DNA of 64,000 nt from Paenibacillus amylolyticus. Its GTDB lineage: Bacteria; Bacillota; Bacilli; Paenibacillales; Paenibacillaceae. The notes under the pieces are model-generated. The model was not told the origin of the DNA, did not search any database, and saw only the letters and a list, made by a program, of their open reading frames with translations. Location of the stretch: NCBI RefSeq assembly GCF_003719335.1, contig NZ_RIAS01000005.1, forward strand, positions 124,001-188,000. The letters run 5' to 3'. A program made the position numbers and the translations under genes. Positions within the stretch are counted from its first letter, which is position 1, and each line of letters opens with the position of its first letter. Below, in pieces: positions 9,953 to 18,046 of the stretch.

Positions 9953-10771
9953 TTGGAATTTAAAGGAGCTATGGGCGGGCTTTACCGACTGACAGAATGG
10001 ATTACAAGACTGGCTGCAAGCAATCTCTTGTGGGCGATCTGTTCATCACCGTTCTTGTTTTTCATGATCATGAAACTGCTCGTCATGCAGCAAAATCTCG
10101 CGAACGAATCATTACAAATGAACTGGGCTATTGCCATTGTGGCACCGCTTACACTGTTTCCGGCGACCTCAGCTTTGTTCACGGTTGTTCGTAAATGGAA
10201 TATGGGAGATACGGATGTGCCGATCTTCCGTACATTTTTTACAGGTTACAAGGAAAACTACAAACAAAGCTTAATCGGGGGTATTTTCTACACATTGCTG
10301 TTTGCGATCATGTATCTGGACTATACCGTTTATATGACGCAGTTCCGTAACATGCAACTGGTTGGCATTATTATGCTTGTGCTGTTGCTACTATTGTTTG
10401 TGTCTCTGTTTAACTTCTTCTCAATGGTTGTACATTACCATATGTCGATTGGTCTCATTATCAAAAATGCAGTTCTCTTAACGCTGATTCGACCTTTCCG
10501 TGTGTTCTCCACATTATTGGGGAGTGGGTTGCTGTTCTATATCGGATTGCGTTATCCGGTGCTGTTTATCTTTTTCATTATGAGCATCGTGGCCTGGTTT
10601 GCGTTCTTTAACTTCTATGCAACCTACAACAAAATGCAGGAGCAGATGCAAAAGATTCAATTGCAGAAAGAGGAAGAAGAGGCTGCAGCTTTGGCTGAAA
10701 AATCGGGAGAACAGGACGAAGCACAGAGTTCTGAATCTGCTGACAATAAAGACTTTACACAGCAAAAATAA
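9953..10771 (+). CDS. DUF624 family membrane protein (YesL-like)
   Basis: This is a 272-residue protein if started at TTG 9953, which is 6 nt after GGAGGAG; an in-frame GTG at 9935 would overlap that SD. The N-terminal 210 residues hold about five or six transmembrane helices with the DUF624/YesL pattern (MGGLYRLTEWITRLAASNLL near the start). The C-terminus is a charged Gln/Glu/Lys tail that may form a coiled coil (about residues 220-272). YesL proteins usually sit beside YesM/YesN sensor systems and sugar importers, but here the gene stands alone. Function is unknown. Confidence 0.8.
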   Translation: MEFKGAMGGLYRLTEWITRLAASNLLWAICSSPFLFFMIMKLLVMQQNLANESLQMNWAIAIVAPLTLFPATSALFTVVRKWNMGDTDVPIFRTFFTGYKENYKQSLIGGIFYTLLFAIMYLDYTVYMTQFRNMQLVGIIMLVLLLLLFVSLFNFFSMVVHYHMSIGLIIKNAVLLTLIRPFRVFSTLLGSGLLFYIGLRYPVLFIFFIMSIVAWFAFFNFYATYNKMQEQMQKIQLQKEEEEAAALAEKSGEQDEAQSSESADNKDFTQQK

Positions 10772-10788
10772 AACATGTCTGTCTGGCA

Positions 10789-10817
10789 TTTACTTTTTAC
10801 ACAGTTAGGGATATAAT
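10789..10817 (+). promoter_or_regulatory. Promoter of 6S RNA
   Basis: TTTACT (10789-10794) and TATAAT (10812-10817) are separated by exactly 17 bp. The predicted start is near 10824, at the base of the 6S closing stem. Confidence 0.75.
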
Positions 10818-10823
10818 AAGTGT

Positions 10824-11012
10824 ACATCCTGCGATGTACGTTTCGGTTATTCGTTGTTTTGAACCAATGATGATGTCTTCGGGAGATTAATACAAAATGT
10901 TGCTGAAAAGCCCTGTCTATACGACATGGGGACTTCAAATGCATTTTTGCAGTCACCCACCTGCCAAGCAGGTTCATAAGACAATGTAGCCGGACGGCAT
11001 AGGCGGGTTTCT
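10824..11012 (+). ncRNA. ssrS: 6S RNA
   Basis: This stretch of about 189 nt has the features of 6S RNA, which binds SigA-RNA polymerase in its open-promoter shape and dampens transcription in stationary phase. The 5' CCTGC (10828-10832) pairs with GCGGG (11003-11007), and the flanking TGT/GCA bases continue the closing stem. TTTTGAACCAA and TCTTCGGGAG lie on the 5' side of the central bubble. The 3' side carries the small hairpin ACCTGCCAAGCAGGT that is typical of the family. An apical stem (AAGCCC/TGTC with GACA/GGGACTT) closes the molecule. There is no ORF. Bacillus has two 6S RNAs; which one this corresponds to is unclear. The exact ends are estimates. Confidence 0.8.
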
Positions 11013-11028
11013 AATTTTACTATGTACA

Positions 11029-11074
11029 GCACCCTGACTTTTCCTTTTCATAGAGGAAGCCAGGGTGTTTTTAT
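11029..11074 (+). terminator. 6S RNA terminator
   Basis: CACCCTG...CAGGGTG with an inner CCTTTT/GAGG pairing is followed by TTTTTA. It ends the 6S transcript before the DUF1499 gene. Confidence 0.8.
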
Positions 11075-11228
11075 GTTGATTTTTGGGTGGAACTGATGAA
11101 TGCTTTAATTCGGGTTATTGTTGATCCTAGTATTTTTGTTAAATATGAGGCTTACCCTTTTGTTACTACTTGAACAATGTTACACTAGAATACATAATGG
11201 AACGGTTACACTCAAAGGAGGAAGGGTC

Positions 11229-11621
11229 TTGACCTTAAAGAGAACGCTCGTCGGTATCATCCGAAGTATGGAGGGGACCAGCGATCGAGCCAAGGATCCC
11301 AAATTAAAAACGCGCTATTACAATTTATCCAAAGAAAAAGCCTGGGAAGAGGTGTCTTCTACACTTAAAAAAATTCCGGGGTATAAAGTACTTCATGAAG
11401 TGCACTCGGTAGGCGAGATTATACTGGAGAAACGCACAACGTTTGGGCGTACGATGGATATTACAGTTTCCATTATTTCGGTAAGCCCTGTGCGAAGCGC
11501 AGTGGATATGTATTCTGCTTCCCGCGGTTCACTGGGAGATCTCGGTTCCAACTATCGTACGATTATGCACTTGTTCTCCGTACTTGATAAAAAACTTAGC
11601 AAGTATAAGGTGAATGAGTGA
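11229..11621 (+). CDS. DUF1499 domain-containing protein
   Basis: This is a 130-residue cytosolic protein. The frame is open from 11118, but the very strong SD (AAAGGAGGAAGG) selects TTG 11229. The C-terminal half contains VRSAVDMYSASRGSLGDLGS, matching the DUF1499 signature in which a D-x-R/Y-SxSR-G-x-x-DLG segment is conserved. No biochemical role is known for the family. It lies between 6S RNA and tpx and is closed by a shared terminator. Confidence 0.7.
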   Translation: MTLKRTLVGIIRSMEGTSDRAKDPKLKTRYYNLSKEKAWEEVSSTLKKIPGYKVLHEVHSVGEIILEKRTTFGRTMDITVSIISVSPVRSAVDMYSASRGSLGDLGSNYRTIMHLFSVLDKKLSKYKVNE

Positions 11622-11636
11622 AATAAATGATGAAAT

Positions 11637-11676
11637 AATAAAAAGCGAGAGAAGGATGACCTTCCTCGCTTTTATT
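11637..11676. terminator. Bidirectional terminator between the DUF1499 gene and tpx
   Basis: AAAAGCGAG..AGG and CCT..CTCGCTTTT form a stem flanked by A and T runs. It serves both convergent genes. Confidence 0.85.
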
Positions 11677-11696
11677 CTGCAATTATGAAACTTGTT

Positions 11697-12215
11697 TTAC
11701 AGCAAAGCTTTAACTGCAGCAATGGCTTGCTCGAAGTTAGGGGAGTCTGTCATTTCAGGCAGGTACTCCACATATGTAATTTTGTCTTCGGCATCCAGAA
11801 CAAAGATAGAGCGCATATCAAGTTGGAATTCTTTGATCAGAACACCATAGTTTTCGCCGAAAGAGCGTGTTTTGTAGTCAGAAAGGGTAACCACGCGGTC
11901 TACACCAGCCGCACCGCACCAACGTTCCTGAGCGAATGGGAGGTCTACGCTGACGGTCAGAACTACAACGTTCTCACCCAGTTCAGCTGCCTCAACATTG
12001 AAGCGGCGAGTCTGCGCATCACATACGCCAGTGTCCAGAGAAGGAACAACGCTGATTAATTTAATCTTGCCTGCGAAGTCTTTCAGAGATGCATCTTCAA
12101 TCAAGTTTTTGCTCACAGTGAAGTCAGGTGCTTGATCGCCCACTTTCAATTCAGGTCCGATCAATGTGATAGGGTTGCCTTTAAATGTGGCTGCGCCTTT
12201 ACGTTCTTGTGTCAT
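11697..12215 (-). CDS. tpx: Thiol peroxidase (Tpx)
   Basis: This 172-residue atypical 2-Cys peroxiredoxin reduces hydrogen peroxide and alkyl hydroperoxides with thioredoxin as electron donor, in the cytoplasm. The peroxidatic Cys65 lies in [14 protein letters not shown], and the resolving Cys100 follows in [15 protein letters not shown]-like and [10 protein letters not shown] segments also match Tpx. ATG 12215 has a strong SD (AAGGAGGAAC). It is monocistronic. Confidence 0.95.
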   Translation of the reverse strand: MTQERKGAATFKGNPITLIGPELKVGDQAPDFTVSKNLIEDASLKDFAGKIKLISVVPSLDTGVCDAQTRRFNVEAAELGENVVVLTVSVDLPFAQERWCGAAGVDRVVTLSDYKTRSFGENYGVLIKEFQLDMRSIFVLDAEDKITYVEYLPEMTDSPNFEQAIAAVKALL

Positions 12216-12363
12216 AAATAATGTTCCTCCTTATAAATTGGTGATCCGTGCCAAAATCCATTATAATCTTTTATGAAAGACATTGTCCAATCTGGGCATG
12301 TATCATTGTGATGGATTCAAGAGAAGGTCTGATATTAACAGGGTGGAGTGAAAGTGAAAATCT

Positions 12364-12990
12364 ATGATATTTATCCGTTATGAAAATTGGAAAGATTATT
12401 TGAAATACTTCCCTTTGACGTCAATTCTTTTAATTGCGAATGTCGCTATGTTTATTGTGTTAACGCTTAATGGAGGGTCAACGAACAGTATGGTGCTGCT
12501 TAAATTTGGGGCACTGACGAATTATGAATTGTTTGCCCAGGATTGGTGGCGTTATGTGACTTCCATGTTTTTGCATGCAGGGTTCGGGCACCTTTTGTTT
12601 AACAGTTTTGCATTAATCGTATTTGCTCCGCCGATGGAACGTTTGCTTGGATCGTTGAGATACGGTGTCTTGTATCTTGGAGGAGGAATAGTAGGTAATA
12701 TTCTTGCTGTTGCCTGGTACAATTCAGTTGGCGATATTACGATTTCGGTAGGGGCGTCTGGTGCAATTTATGCTGTTTATGGGGCATTTCTCTACGTGGC
12801 ACTGTTCCAGCGAACCATAATGGATGAGACATCCCGCAAGACTTTGTATACGTTGTTACTGTTCGGGATTATTTTCTCCTTTGCAGTTTCAAACGTGAAC
12901 TGGATGGCGCATTTAGGTGGTTTGCTCGGAGGATTCTTTATTTATGGTTTGATTATTCGTTTATGGAAACCTCGGATTTTCAGGAAATAG
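12364..12990 (+). CDS. Rhomboid family intramembrane serine protease
   Basis: This 208-residue polytopic protein has six hydrophobic helices, matching the minimal rhomboid fold. The catalytic Ser132 lies in SVGASGAIYA and the partner His183 in NWMAHLGGLLGG. HAGFGHLLFNSF (71-82) is the conserved L1/helix 2 His/Asn segment. Rhomboids cleave membrane proteins within the bilayer; in Bacillus, YqgP also helps quality control and metal homeostasis, but this protein lacks the cytosolic domain of YqgP. ATG 12364 gives the family-typical N-terminus, although the SD (GGTGGAG) is distant. Confidence 0.9.
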   Translation: MIFIRYENWKDYLKYFPLTSILLIANVAMFIVLTLNGGSTNSMVLLKFGALTNYELFAQDWWRYVTSMFLHAGFGHLLFNSFALIVFAPPMERLLGSLRYGVLYLGGGIVGNILAVAWYNSVGDITISVGASGAIYAVYGAFLYVALFQRTIMDETSRKTLYTLLLFGIIFSFAVSNVNWMAHLGGLLGGFFIYGLIIRLWKPRIFRK

Positions 12991-13062
12991 TTAGAACGTT
13001 CTCAAGATGGACTGTACGGTGAACGATATAGTAGGGTATAACAGATTGGAGCGATCAGGCAA

Positions 13063-13977
13063 GTGGAATTAAGACAGTTGCATTATTTTCTAAAAGTGGC
13101 TCAAAAGGAACATGTTACACAAGCGGCGGAAGAGTTGCACGTGGCACAGTCTGCGGTCAGCAGGCAGATTCATCAGCTTGAAGAGGAGCTTGGTGTAGAT
13201 CTTTTTATGCAAAAAGGGCGGAATCTGCAGTTGACCGCGGTAGGACAGCTTTTTTGCAAACGGGTCGAAGGTATCTTGAAGGATCTCGACAAAGCTGTTG
13301 GTGAAGTGCATGAGTTTCTTGACCCAGAGCATGGGGAGATTCGGATCGGCTTCCCCCATAGTCTGGGGATTCATCTCATTCCTTCTGTAGTGGCGGCTTT
13401 TCGTCAGAAGTATCCGAATGTGAAATTCAGATTCAAGCAGGGGATGTACCCGACATTGATTCGGGATGTGTTGTCGGCGGAAGTCGATCTTGCTTTTATT
13501 TCACCATTTCCAGAAAAGCATGATCAGGTTGCTGGTGATATTGTGCTGACTGAGGAATTACATGCCATTTTACCGCCAAATCATCCGCTTGCGGGAGAAG
13601 AGACTATTGCACTGGAACAACTGAAAGATGAAAAGTTTGTCTTGTTTAGCAAAGGATACTCTTTGCGGCCAATCGTATGGCACGCCTGTCTGGAAGCCGG
13701 ATTCACGCCGAAAATTGCCTTTGAAGGTGAGGAAACGGATACGATCCGTGGTTTGGTAGCGGCGGGTATGGGAGTCAGTCTGTTGCCGGAAATGGCATTA
13801 TTCCAGACCAACCCCCTGCAGCCTGCGCATGTAGCGATCTCCCAGCCGAAAGTAACCAGAACGATTGGATTGATTCACCGTGCAGATGATAAGCTGCCGC
13901 TCGTTGCTCAGTCGTTTCGCTCGTTCTTGCTTCATTATTTTGGTTTACAACAACAAAACAATACCCCATCCGAATAA
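13063..13977 (+). CDS. LysR family transcriptional regulator, GltC-like
   Basis: This 304-residue protein has an N-terminal winged HTH (about 1-60; VTQAAEELHVAQSAVSRQIHQLE) and a two-lobed effector domain (about 90-295). Overall wording closely follows Bacillus GltC (MELRQLxYF, DLF/EGRN, GEIRIGFPHSLG, GLVAAGMGVSLLPE). GltC activates glutamate synthase gltAB, but no gltAB is in this window, so orthology is unproven. The start is GTG 13063 with GGAG about 11 nt upstream. It lies 72 bp after the rhomboid gene and may be in the same unit. The 3' end overlaps the terminator. Confidence 0.9.
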   Translation: MELRQLHYFLKVAQKEHVTQAAEELHVAQSAVSRQIHQLEEELGVDLFMQKGRNLQLTAVGQLFCKRVEGILKDLDKAVGEVHEFLDPEHGEIRIGFPHSLGIHLIPSVVAAFRQKYPNVKFRFKQGMYPTLIRDVLSAEVDLAFISPFPEKHDQVAGDIVLTEELHAILPPNHPLAGEETIALEQLKDEKFVLFSKGYSLRPIVWHACLEAGFTPKIAFEGEETDTIRGLVAAGMGVSLLPEMALFQTNPLQPAHVAISQPKVTRTIGLIHRADDKLPLVAQSFRSFLLHYFGLQQQNNTPSE

Positions 13978-13996
13978 CGGTGGGGTATTGTTTTTG
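13957..13996. terminator. Bidirectional terminator overlapping the LysR gene end
   Basis: ACAATACCCCA and TGGGGTATTGT form a perfect 11-bp stem followed by TTTTTG. The left arm is inside the last codons of the regulator, and the reverse strand is T-rich as well, which suits the convergent yugP unit. Confidence 0.85.
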
Positions 13997-14029
13997 TTTA
14001 TTCAACTTTTCATGTAGGAGCTGAAACAA

Positions 14030-14716
14030 TTAGTCCCGGCTGTTAAAGATCCCGATGTAACGAATCAGTTCAAGCAGAGAGATCAATGCAGCGGCAACAT
14101 AAGTCAAAGCTGCGGCGTTTAACACTTTGGCTACGCCTTTTTCTTCTTCGTTACGGATATAACCTTCAGATACCATAATTTCACGTGCTCGATTGCTGGC
14201 ATTGAATTCGACCGGCAATGTGATCAACTGAAATGCAACAGTAACAGAGAAGAAGATAATACCGATTCCGACCAGATTCATCGCGTTAAAGATAAAACCT
14301 GCAATCAACAGGAACGGTGCGAGTCCGGAAGCGAAGTTTACAATCGGAAAAATCCGGTGACGCAATGCGAGCATAGGGTAACTTTCCTTGTGTTGAATGG
14401 CATGACCTACTTCGTGACAGGCAACGGATAGTGCCGAGATGGACTTTTCGTAGTACACAGGTTCTGACAAACGTACAACCCGATTGATCGGATCGTAGTG
14501 GTCAGAGAGTGAGCCGCGAACCGGTTCAATCGGTACATCGTGCAGGCCGTTGGCGTCGAGCATATGACGGGCTGCGTCGTAACCGGTCATTCCGTTCTGG
14601 TTGGGTACTTCTGACCAACGTCTAAAGGTGCCTTTAACGCGAAATTGCGCCCATAACGAGAGCAAAAAGGCGATGATAATCAATACGAACATACCGTTAT
14701 TAAAACTCATATCCAT
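14030..14716 (-). CDS. yugP: Membrane zinc metallopeptidase YugP
   Basis: This 228-residue protein has an N-terminal membrane helix (about 8-24), a cytoplasmic metallopeptidase domain with HEVGH (His101, Glu102, His105), and further hydrophobic helices at about 117-150 and 190-215. It matches the YugP/neutral zinc metallopeptidase family. The two His residues of HEXXH bind zinc and Glu is the general base. Natural substrates are not known. It lies 20 bp downstream of a MerR-type regulator gene on the same strand, so the two probably form an operon and the regulator may control it. Confidence 0.9.
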   Translation of the reverse strand: MDMSFNNGMFVLIIIAFLLSLWAQFRVKGTFRRWSEVPNQNGMTGYDAARHMLDANGLHDVPIEPVRGSLSDHYDPINRVVRLSEPVYYEKSISALSVACHEVGHAIQHKESYPMLALRHRIFPIVNFASGLAPFLLIAGFIFNAMNLVGIGIIFFSVTVAFQLITLPVEFNASNRAREIMVSEGYIRNEEEKGVAKVLNAAALTYVAAALISLLELIRYIGIFNSRD

Positions 14717-14736
14717 TCCTCCGCTTTCATAATAAG

Positions 14737-15165
14737 CTACATCATGGTGTTTTCAAGCAAGATTTTTAATGCCTCCATTGTACCGGCGCTTTTGGTGAGG
14801 AGTCCTGCCATCATCTTGCGTGCTTGTACAGGTTTCATCTCTCCAAGCAATGGTTTGAGTTCATTGACCTCTCGCTCAAGTTGCTGCACATGAAGTTCAA
14901 GTGTTGTCAGTTTGCTGGCTACTTGTTCTTCTGTACTGACCAGACGCCACTTTTCAAGAGATTGTTTAATCTCTTCGAGACTATACTTCTCTTGTTTCAT
15001 CTGTACAATACGTTCAAGTCTGGTTAAGGTTTCATGACTATAAAGACGATAATTTTTTTGGGTGCGTTCTTCGGGAGAGATCAACCCGAGCTTTGTGTAA
15101 TAGTCAATTGTCCGTTCGCTTACACCAGCCGTTTTGGCGAGTTCGCCAATCCGAAAAAGTTTCAT
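14737..15165 (-). CDS. MerR family transcriptional regulator
   Basis: This is a 142-residue protein with the MerR winged-helix at the N-terminus (LFRIGELAKTAGVSERTIDYYTKLGLI). A long dimerising coiled coil follows (about 75-115), then a short C-terminal tail without the Cys residues of metal sensors. ATG 15165 gives the standard MerR start. A longer frame reaches 15225, and a GAGGTGA lies upstream that would better serve a rare ATT or GTG start a few codons earlier, so the exact start is uncertain. It is the first gene of a two-gene unit with yugP. Confidence 0.85.
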   Translation of the reverse strand: MKLFRIGELAKTAGVSERTIDYYTKLGLISPEERTQKNYRLYSHETLTRLERIVQMKQEKYSLEEIKQSLEKWRLVSTEEQVASKLTTLELHVQQLEREVNELKPLLGEMKPVQARKMMAGLLTKSAGTMEALKILLENTMM

Positions 15166-15432
15166 ATCCCCAATGATATTCACCTCGCTTGCAAGTTCAA
15201 ATGTAGGGAAATGTGGTTTCCTCAAGCGCTTCAGATAGAACGCGCCTAATTTTTCTTACTAATAAGTATGATACATGATCATGAACCATACAGTCAAACG
15301 TTATGCTTTGATTGATAGCTTGCTTCATTTCTATATCTATGTACTCAAAGCGTATGAATATGTACTTAAGTGCAAGAAAAAGACGTAAGACTTTATTCCC
15401 ATAAAATATTTTTGAAAATGATGAAAATACTC

Positions 15433-15462
15433 TTGTCAACTTTCCTTACTTCTGCTTATAAT
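15433..15462 (+). promoter_or_regulatory. SigA-type promoter of amtB
   Basis: TTGTCA (15433-15438) and TATAAT (15457-15462) are separated by 18 bp. The predicted start is around 15468-15470, upstream of the GlnR/TnrA box. Confidence 0.65.
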
Positions 15463-15483
15463 GACATTAAGAGTTTCACGATA

Positions 15484-15500
15484 TGTTAATAAACATAACA
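15484..15500. promoter_or_regulatory. GlnR/TnrA operator in the amtB leader
   Basis: TGTTAATAAACATAACA fits the TGTNA-N7-TNACA consensus at every fixed base. It lies downstream of the predicted transcription start and about 19 bp before the amtB ATG, a position that fits a repressor roadblock better than an activator. Confidence 0.75.
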
Positions 15501-15518
15501 TAAGAGGGAGTGGGGTAC

Positions 15519-16919
15519 ATGAGAAAGAAATGGTTGGTTTCAATGTTAGCAATGCTTACTTTACTGGCTTTTCCAATGAGTGCATTTGCAGCAGCAGCGG
15601 AGGGCCCAAGTAATATTGAACTTCAAAGTGGTCTGAACTCGGCCTTTACGTTTCTGGCTGTAGTGCTGGTGTTCTTTATGCAAGGGGGATTTGCACTCCT
15701 TGAAGCGGGTTCGACACGAATGAAAAATGCAGGACACATTGCGGGTAAGACAATCCTGACATTGGGCATTTCAGTTATTGCATTCTGGGGACTTGGTTTT
15801 GGTCTCGGGTTTGGTAACGGTAACGGATTCTTTGGAACAACCGGTTTCTTCATGAGTGGAGACAACATGGCAGCTTCCTTTGAATCACTTGCTTTCTCCG
15901 ATGTTCCACTAACGATTAAATTTGTATTCCACCTTGCATTTGCTGCTGTATCTCTGGCTATTGCCTGCGGTGGTATGGCAGAACGTGCAAAGATGAGTGT
16001 ATATATCGTGTTTGGTACACTGTATACCATTATTATGTATCCAGTTGTTGCTCACTGGGTATGGGGCGGAGGCTGGCTCGCAGAGCTGGGCATGCAAGAC
16101 TTCGCGGGTTCAACAGTAGTTCACCTGACGGGTGCAACAGCAGCATTGGTGGCTACCATCTTGCTGAAACCTCGTATCGGTAAATACAACAAAGACGGTA
16201 AACCTAACATCATTCCAGGTCACAACCAAGTATATTCCGTACTCGGGGTCATTATCCTCTGGATCGGTTGGTTCGGTTTCAACCCAGGTAGTACGTTGTC
16301 TGCAATGGGTGAAGGATTCTTCGGGTATGTGGCATTGACTACAAACGTAGCTGCTGCTGCTGGTGGAGTTGCCGCACTGTTGATCTCATGGGCAGTTCTT
16401 GGTAAATCAGATATCCCTAGTATGTTGAACGGTGTACTAGCAGCACTCGTAGCAATTACTGGAGCTTGTGCTTTCGTTGAACCTTGGGCAGCTCTGGTCA
16501 TTGGTGCAATCGCAGGTATCATTACATTCTTCACGGCTCAATATTTTGATCGCAAAGGTATTGATGATCCAATCTATGCGTTCTCAGTACACGGTATTGC
16601 TGGTATGTGGGGAGCTATCTCCACGGGTTTGTTCGCAACACCAGAACTTGCTGAAAAGGTAGGCGTTGGCCAAGCGGGTCTGTTCTATGGAGGTGGATTC
16701 CACCAACTGGGTGTGCAGTTGCTAGGTCTTGCCGGTGCATTTGCCTTTGTACTTGTTATGTCCTTCATCATTCTCGGCGGTATGAAAGCTGTAATGGGTA
16801 TCCGTGTTACGGAAGAAGAAGAGACAATGGGGCTTGATCTTAGTGAACACGGGACGTATGGATATCCTGAACAAATGAAACATGCAGAATCCAAATCAGG
16901 TGGTACGTTCAGCTCCTGA
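15519..16919 (+). CDS. amtB: Ammonium transporter
   Basis: This 466-residue Amt family channel takes up ammonium across the cytoplasmic membrane. A cleavable signal peptide (to about residue 26, FPMSAFAAAAEG) precedes eleven hydrophobic helices. The twin-His pore is visible as VVHLTGATAAL and YAFSVHGIAGMWGA. ATG 15519 follows AGAGGGAG; the in-frame GTG at 15510 is too close to it. No glnK/PII gene follows. Instead a DUF294 nucleotidyltransferase and an exonuclease gene lie downstream with short gaps, which suggests one operon under nitrogen control. Confidence 0.93.
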   Translation: MRKKWLVSMLAMLTLLAFPMSAFAAAAEGPSNIELQSGLNSAFTFLAVVLVFFMQGGFALLEAGSTRMKNAGHIAGKTILTLGISVIAFWGLGFGLGFGNGNGFFGTTGFFMSGDNMAASFESLAFSDVPLTIKFVFHLAFAAVSLAIACGGMAERAKMSVYIVFGTLYTIIMYPVVAHWVWGGGWLAELGMQDFAGSTVVHLTGATAALVATILLKPRIGKYNKDGKPNIIPGHNQVYSVLGVIILWIGWFGFNPGSTLSAMGEGFFGYVALTTNVAAAAGGVAALLISWAVLGKSDIPSMLNGVLAALVAITGACAFVEPWAALVIGAIAGIITFFTAQYFDRKGIDDPIYAFSVHGIAGMWGAISTGLFATPELAEKVGVGQAGLFYGGGFHQLGVQLLGLAGAFAFVLVMSFIILGGMKAVMGIRVTEEEETMGLDLSEHGTYGYPEQMKHAESKSGGTFSS

Positions 16920-16957
16920 GGTAAATCCAGATTGAAATTGCTTCAAGGAGGCCGGAT

Positions 16958-18046
16958 ATGATGGAACCTATCTCAATAACAAACCCTTCCTGGTCTTATC
17001 AAGGGATCGATGGTGCAACTTCTGCATATGAACTGCGCCAGGCACGTGTTATTTTACAGAGAGAACTCCAGAAATCAATGTCCGCTTCCTTGTCGCTGGT
17101 TGAATGGTACGAGACGGTAAATGAACTGCATGACCGCATTGCACGGAAAGCAGTAGAGTTATGCATTCAGGGGATGGTAGAGGAGGGCTTCGGCCAACCT
17201 CCCGTCCCCTATGCCTTTATCGTATTTGGAAGCTCCGGCAGGGAAGAAGCGACATTATGGAGTGATCAGGATAATGGCATGATTATCAGCGATGCTCCGC
17301 ATGCAACAAAAGAAGAATATTTCAAGGAACTGGGAAAACGTATTGCGGATCTATTGGAAGGTCTGGGTTATGCCAAATGCGAGGGTAAGGTGATGTGCTC
17401 GGAATCGCTCTGGCGAAAAACACTGGCGGATTGGAATAAGCAATTGTTCGAATGGAGTTCCGACTTAAACTGGGAGCCGGTGCGTAACCTGATCATCGCT
17501 TCCGATATGCGTTTTATTGCAGGGGAAGCTAGTCTGGCAGACGCTTGGCTCGCGAGCTTTTATGAACAGTTTCGCCGAGTTCCAGAGCTCTCTGATGCGG
17601 TGCTGCGTAATACGGTGAAACATAAGGCGACATTAAATATACTGGGTCGCGTCGTTACAGAGCGATTTGGTGAACATGCAGGCGGCTTTGATGTCAAATA
17701 TGGCGTATATATTCCGCTGGTTAACAGTGCCAGATTTCTGGCTTTGCAGCATGGAATTCAGGAATCATCCACGTTAAAACGAATGGAGAGATTGAATTCG
17801 CTTGAGGCCATTCCTTTTCAGTTAACGGACACATGCCAGCGTGCGTTTAGGTCTGCTTTGAAGCTGCGTCGAAATACACCAGTTGTTATACGTGAGGATT
17901 TGCAGCAGAGCAGTGGTTTTTTGGATGAGAAACAGATGAAGCAGAAGCAAGTTCATTATGAACTGAGGGAGACACTGGGACTGGTTAAGCGAGTGCATCG
18001 TGCTTTGCAAAGACAGTTGCGTTTTGCAGAAAGGAGACGTCCATGA
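16958..18046 (+). CDS. DUF294 nucleotidyltransferase-like protein (GlnD-type N-domain)
   Basis: This 362-residue protein has a nucleotidyltransferase domain with the signature FGSSGREEATLWSDQDNGMI (about 87-106): G-S followed by D-x-D, as in GlnD, KNTase and other Pol-beta fold enzymes. A helical DUF294 C-terminal region follows. GlnD modifies PII proteins by uridylylation; DUF294 proteins lack the HD and ACT domains of GlnD and usually sit beside exonucleases and transporters. ATG 16958 has AAGGAGG 6 nt upstream. It starts 38 bp after amtB and overlaps the exonuclease gene by 4 bp (ATGA), so translation is probably coupled. Its target is unknown; PII or AmtB are candidates by context only. 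Confidence 0.8.
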   Translation: MMEPISITNPSWSYQGIDGATSAYELRQARVILQRELQKSMSASLSLVEWYETVNELHDRIARKAVELCIQGMVEEGFGQPPVPYAFIVFGSSGREEATLWSDQDNGMIISDAPHATKEEYFKELGKRIADLLEGLGYAKCEGKVMCSESLWRKTLADWNKQLFEWSSDLNWEPVRNLIIASDMRFIAGEASLADAWLASFYEQFRRVPELSDAVLRNTVKHKATLNILGRVVTERFGEHAGGFDVKYGVYIPLVNSARFLALQHGIQESSTLKRMERLNSLEAIPFQLTDTCQRAFRSALKLRRNTPVVIREDLQQSSGFLDEKQMKQKQVHYELRETLGLVKRVHRALQRQLRFAERRRP

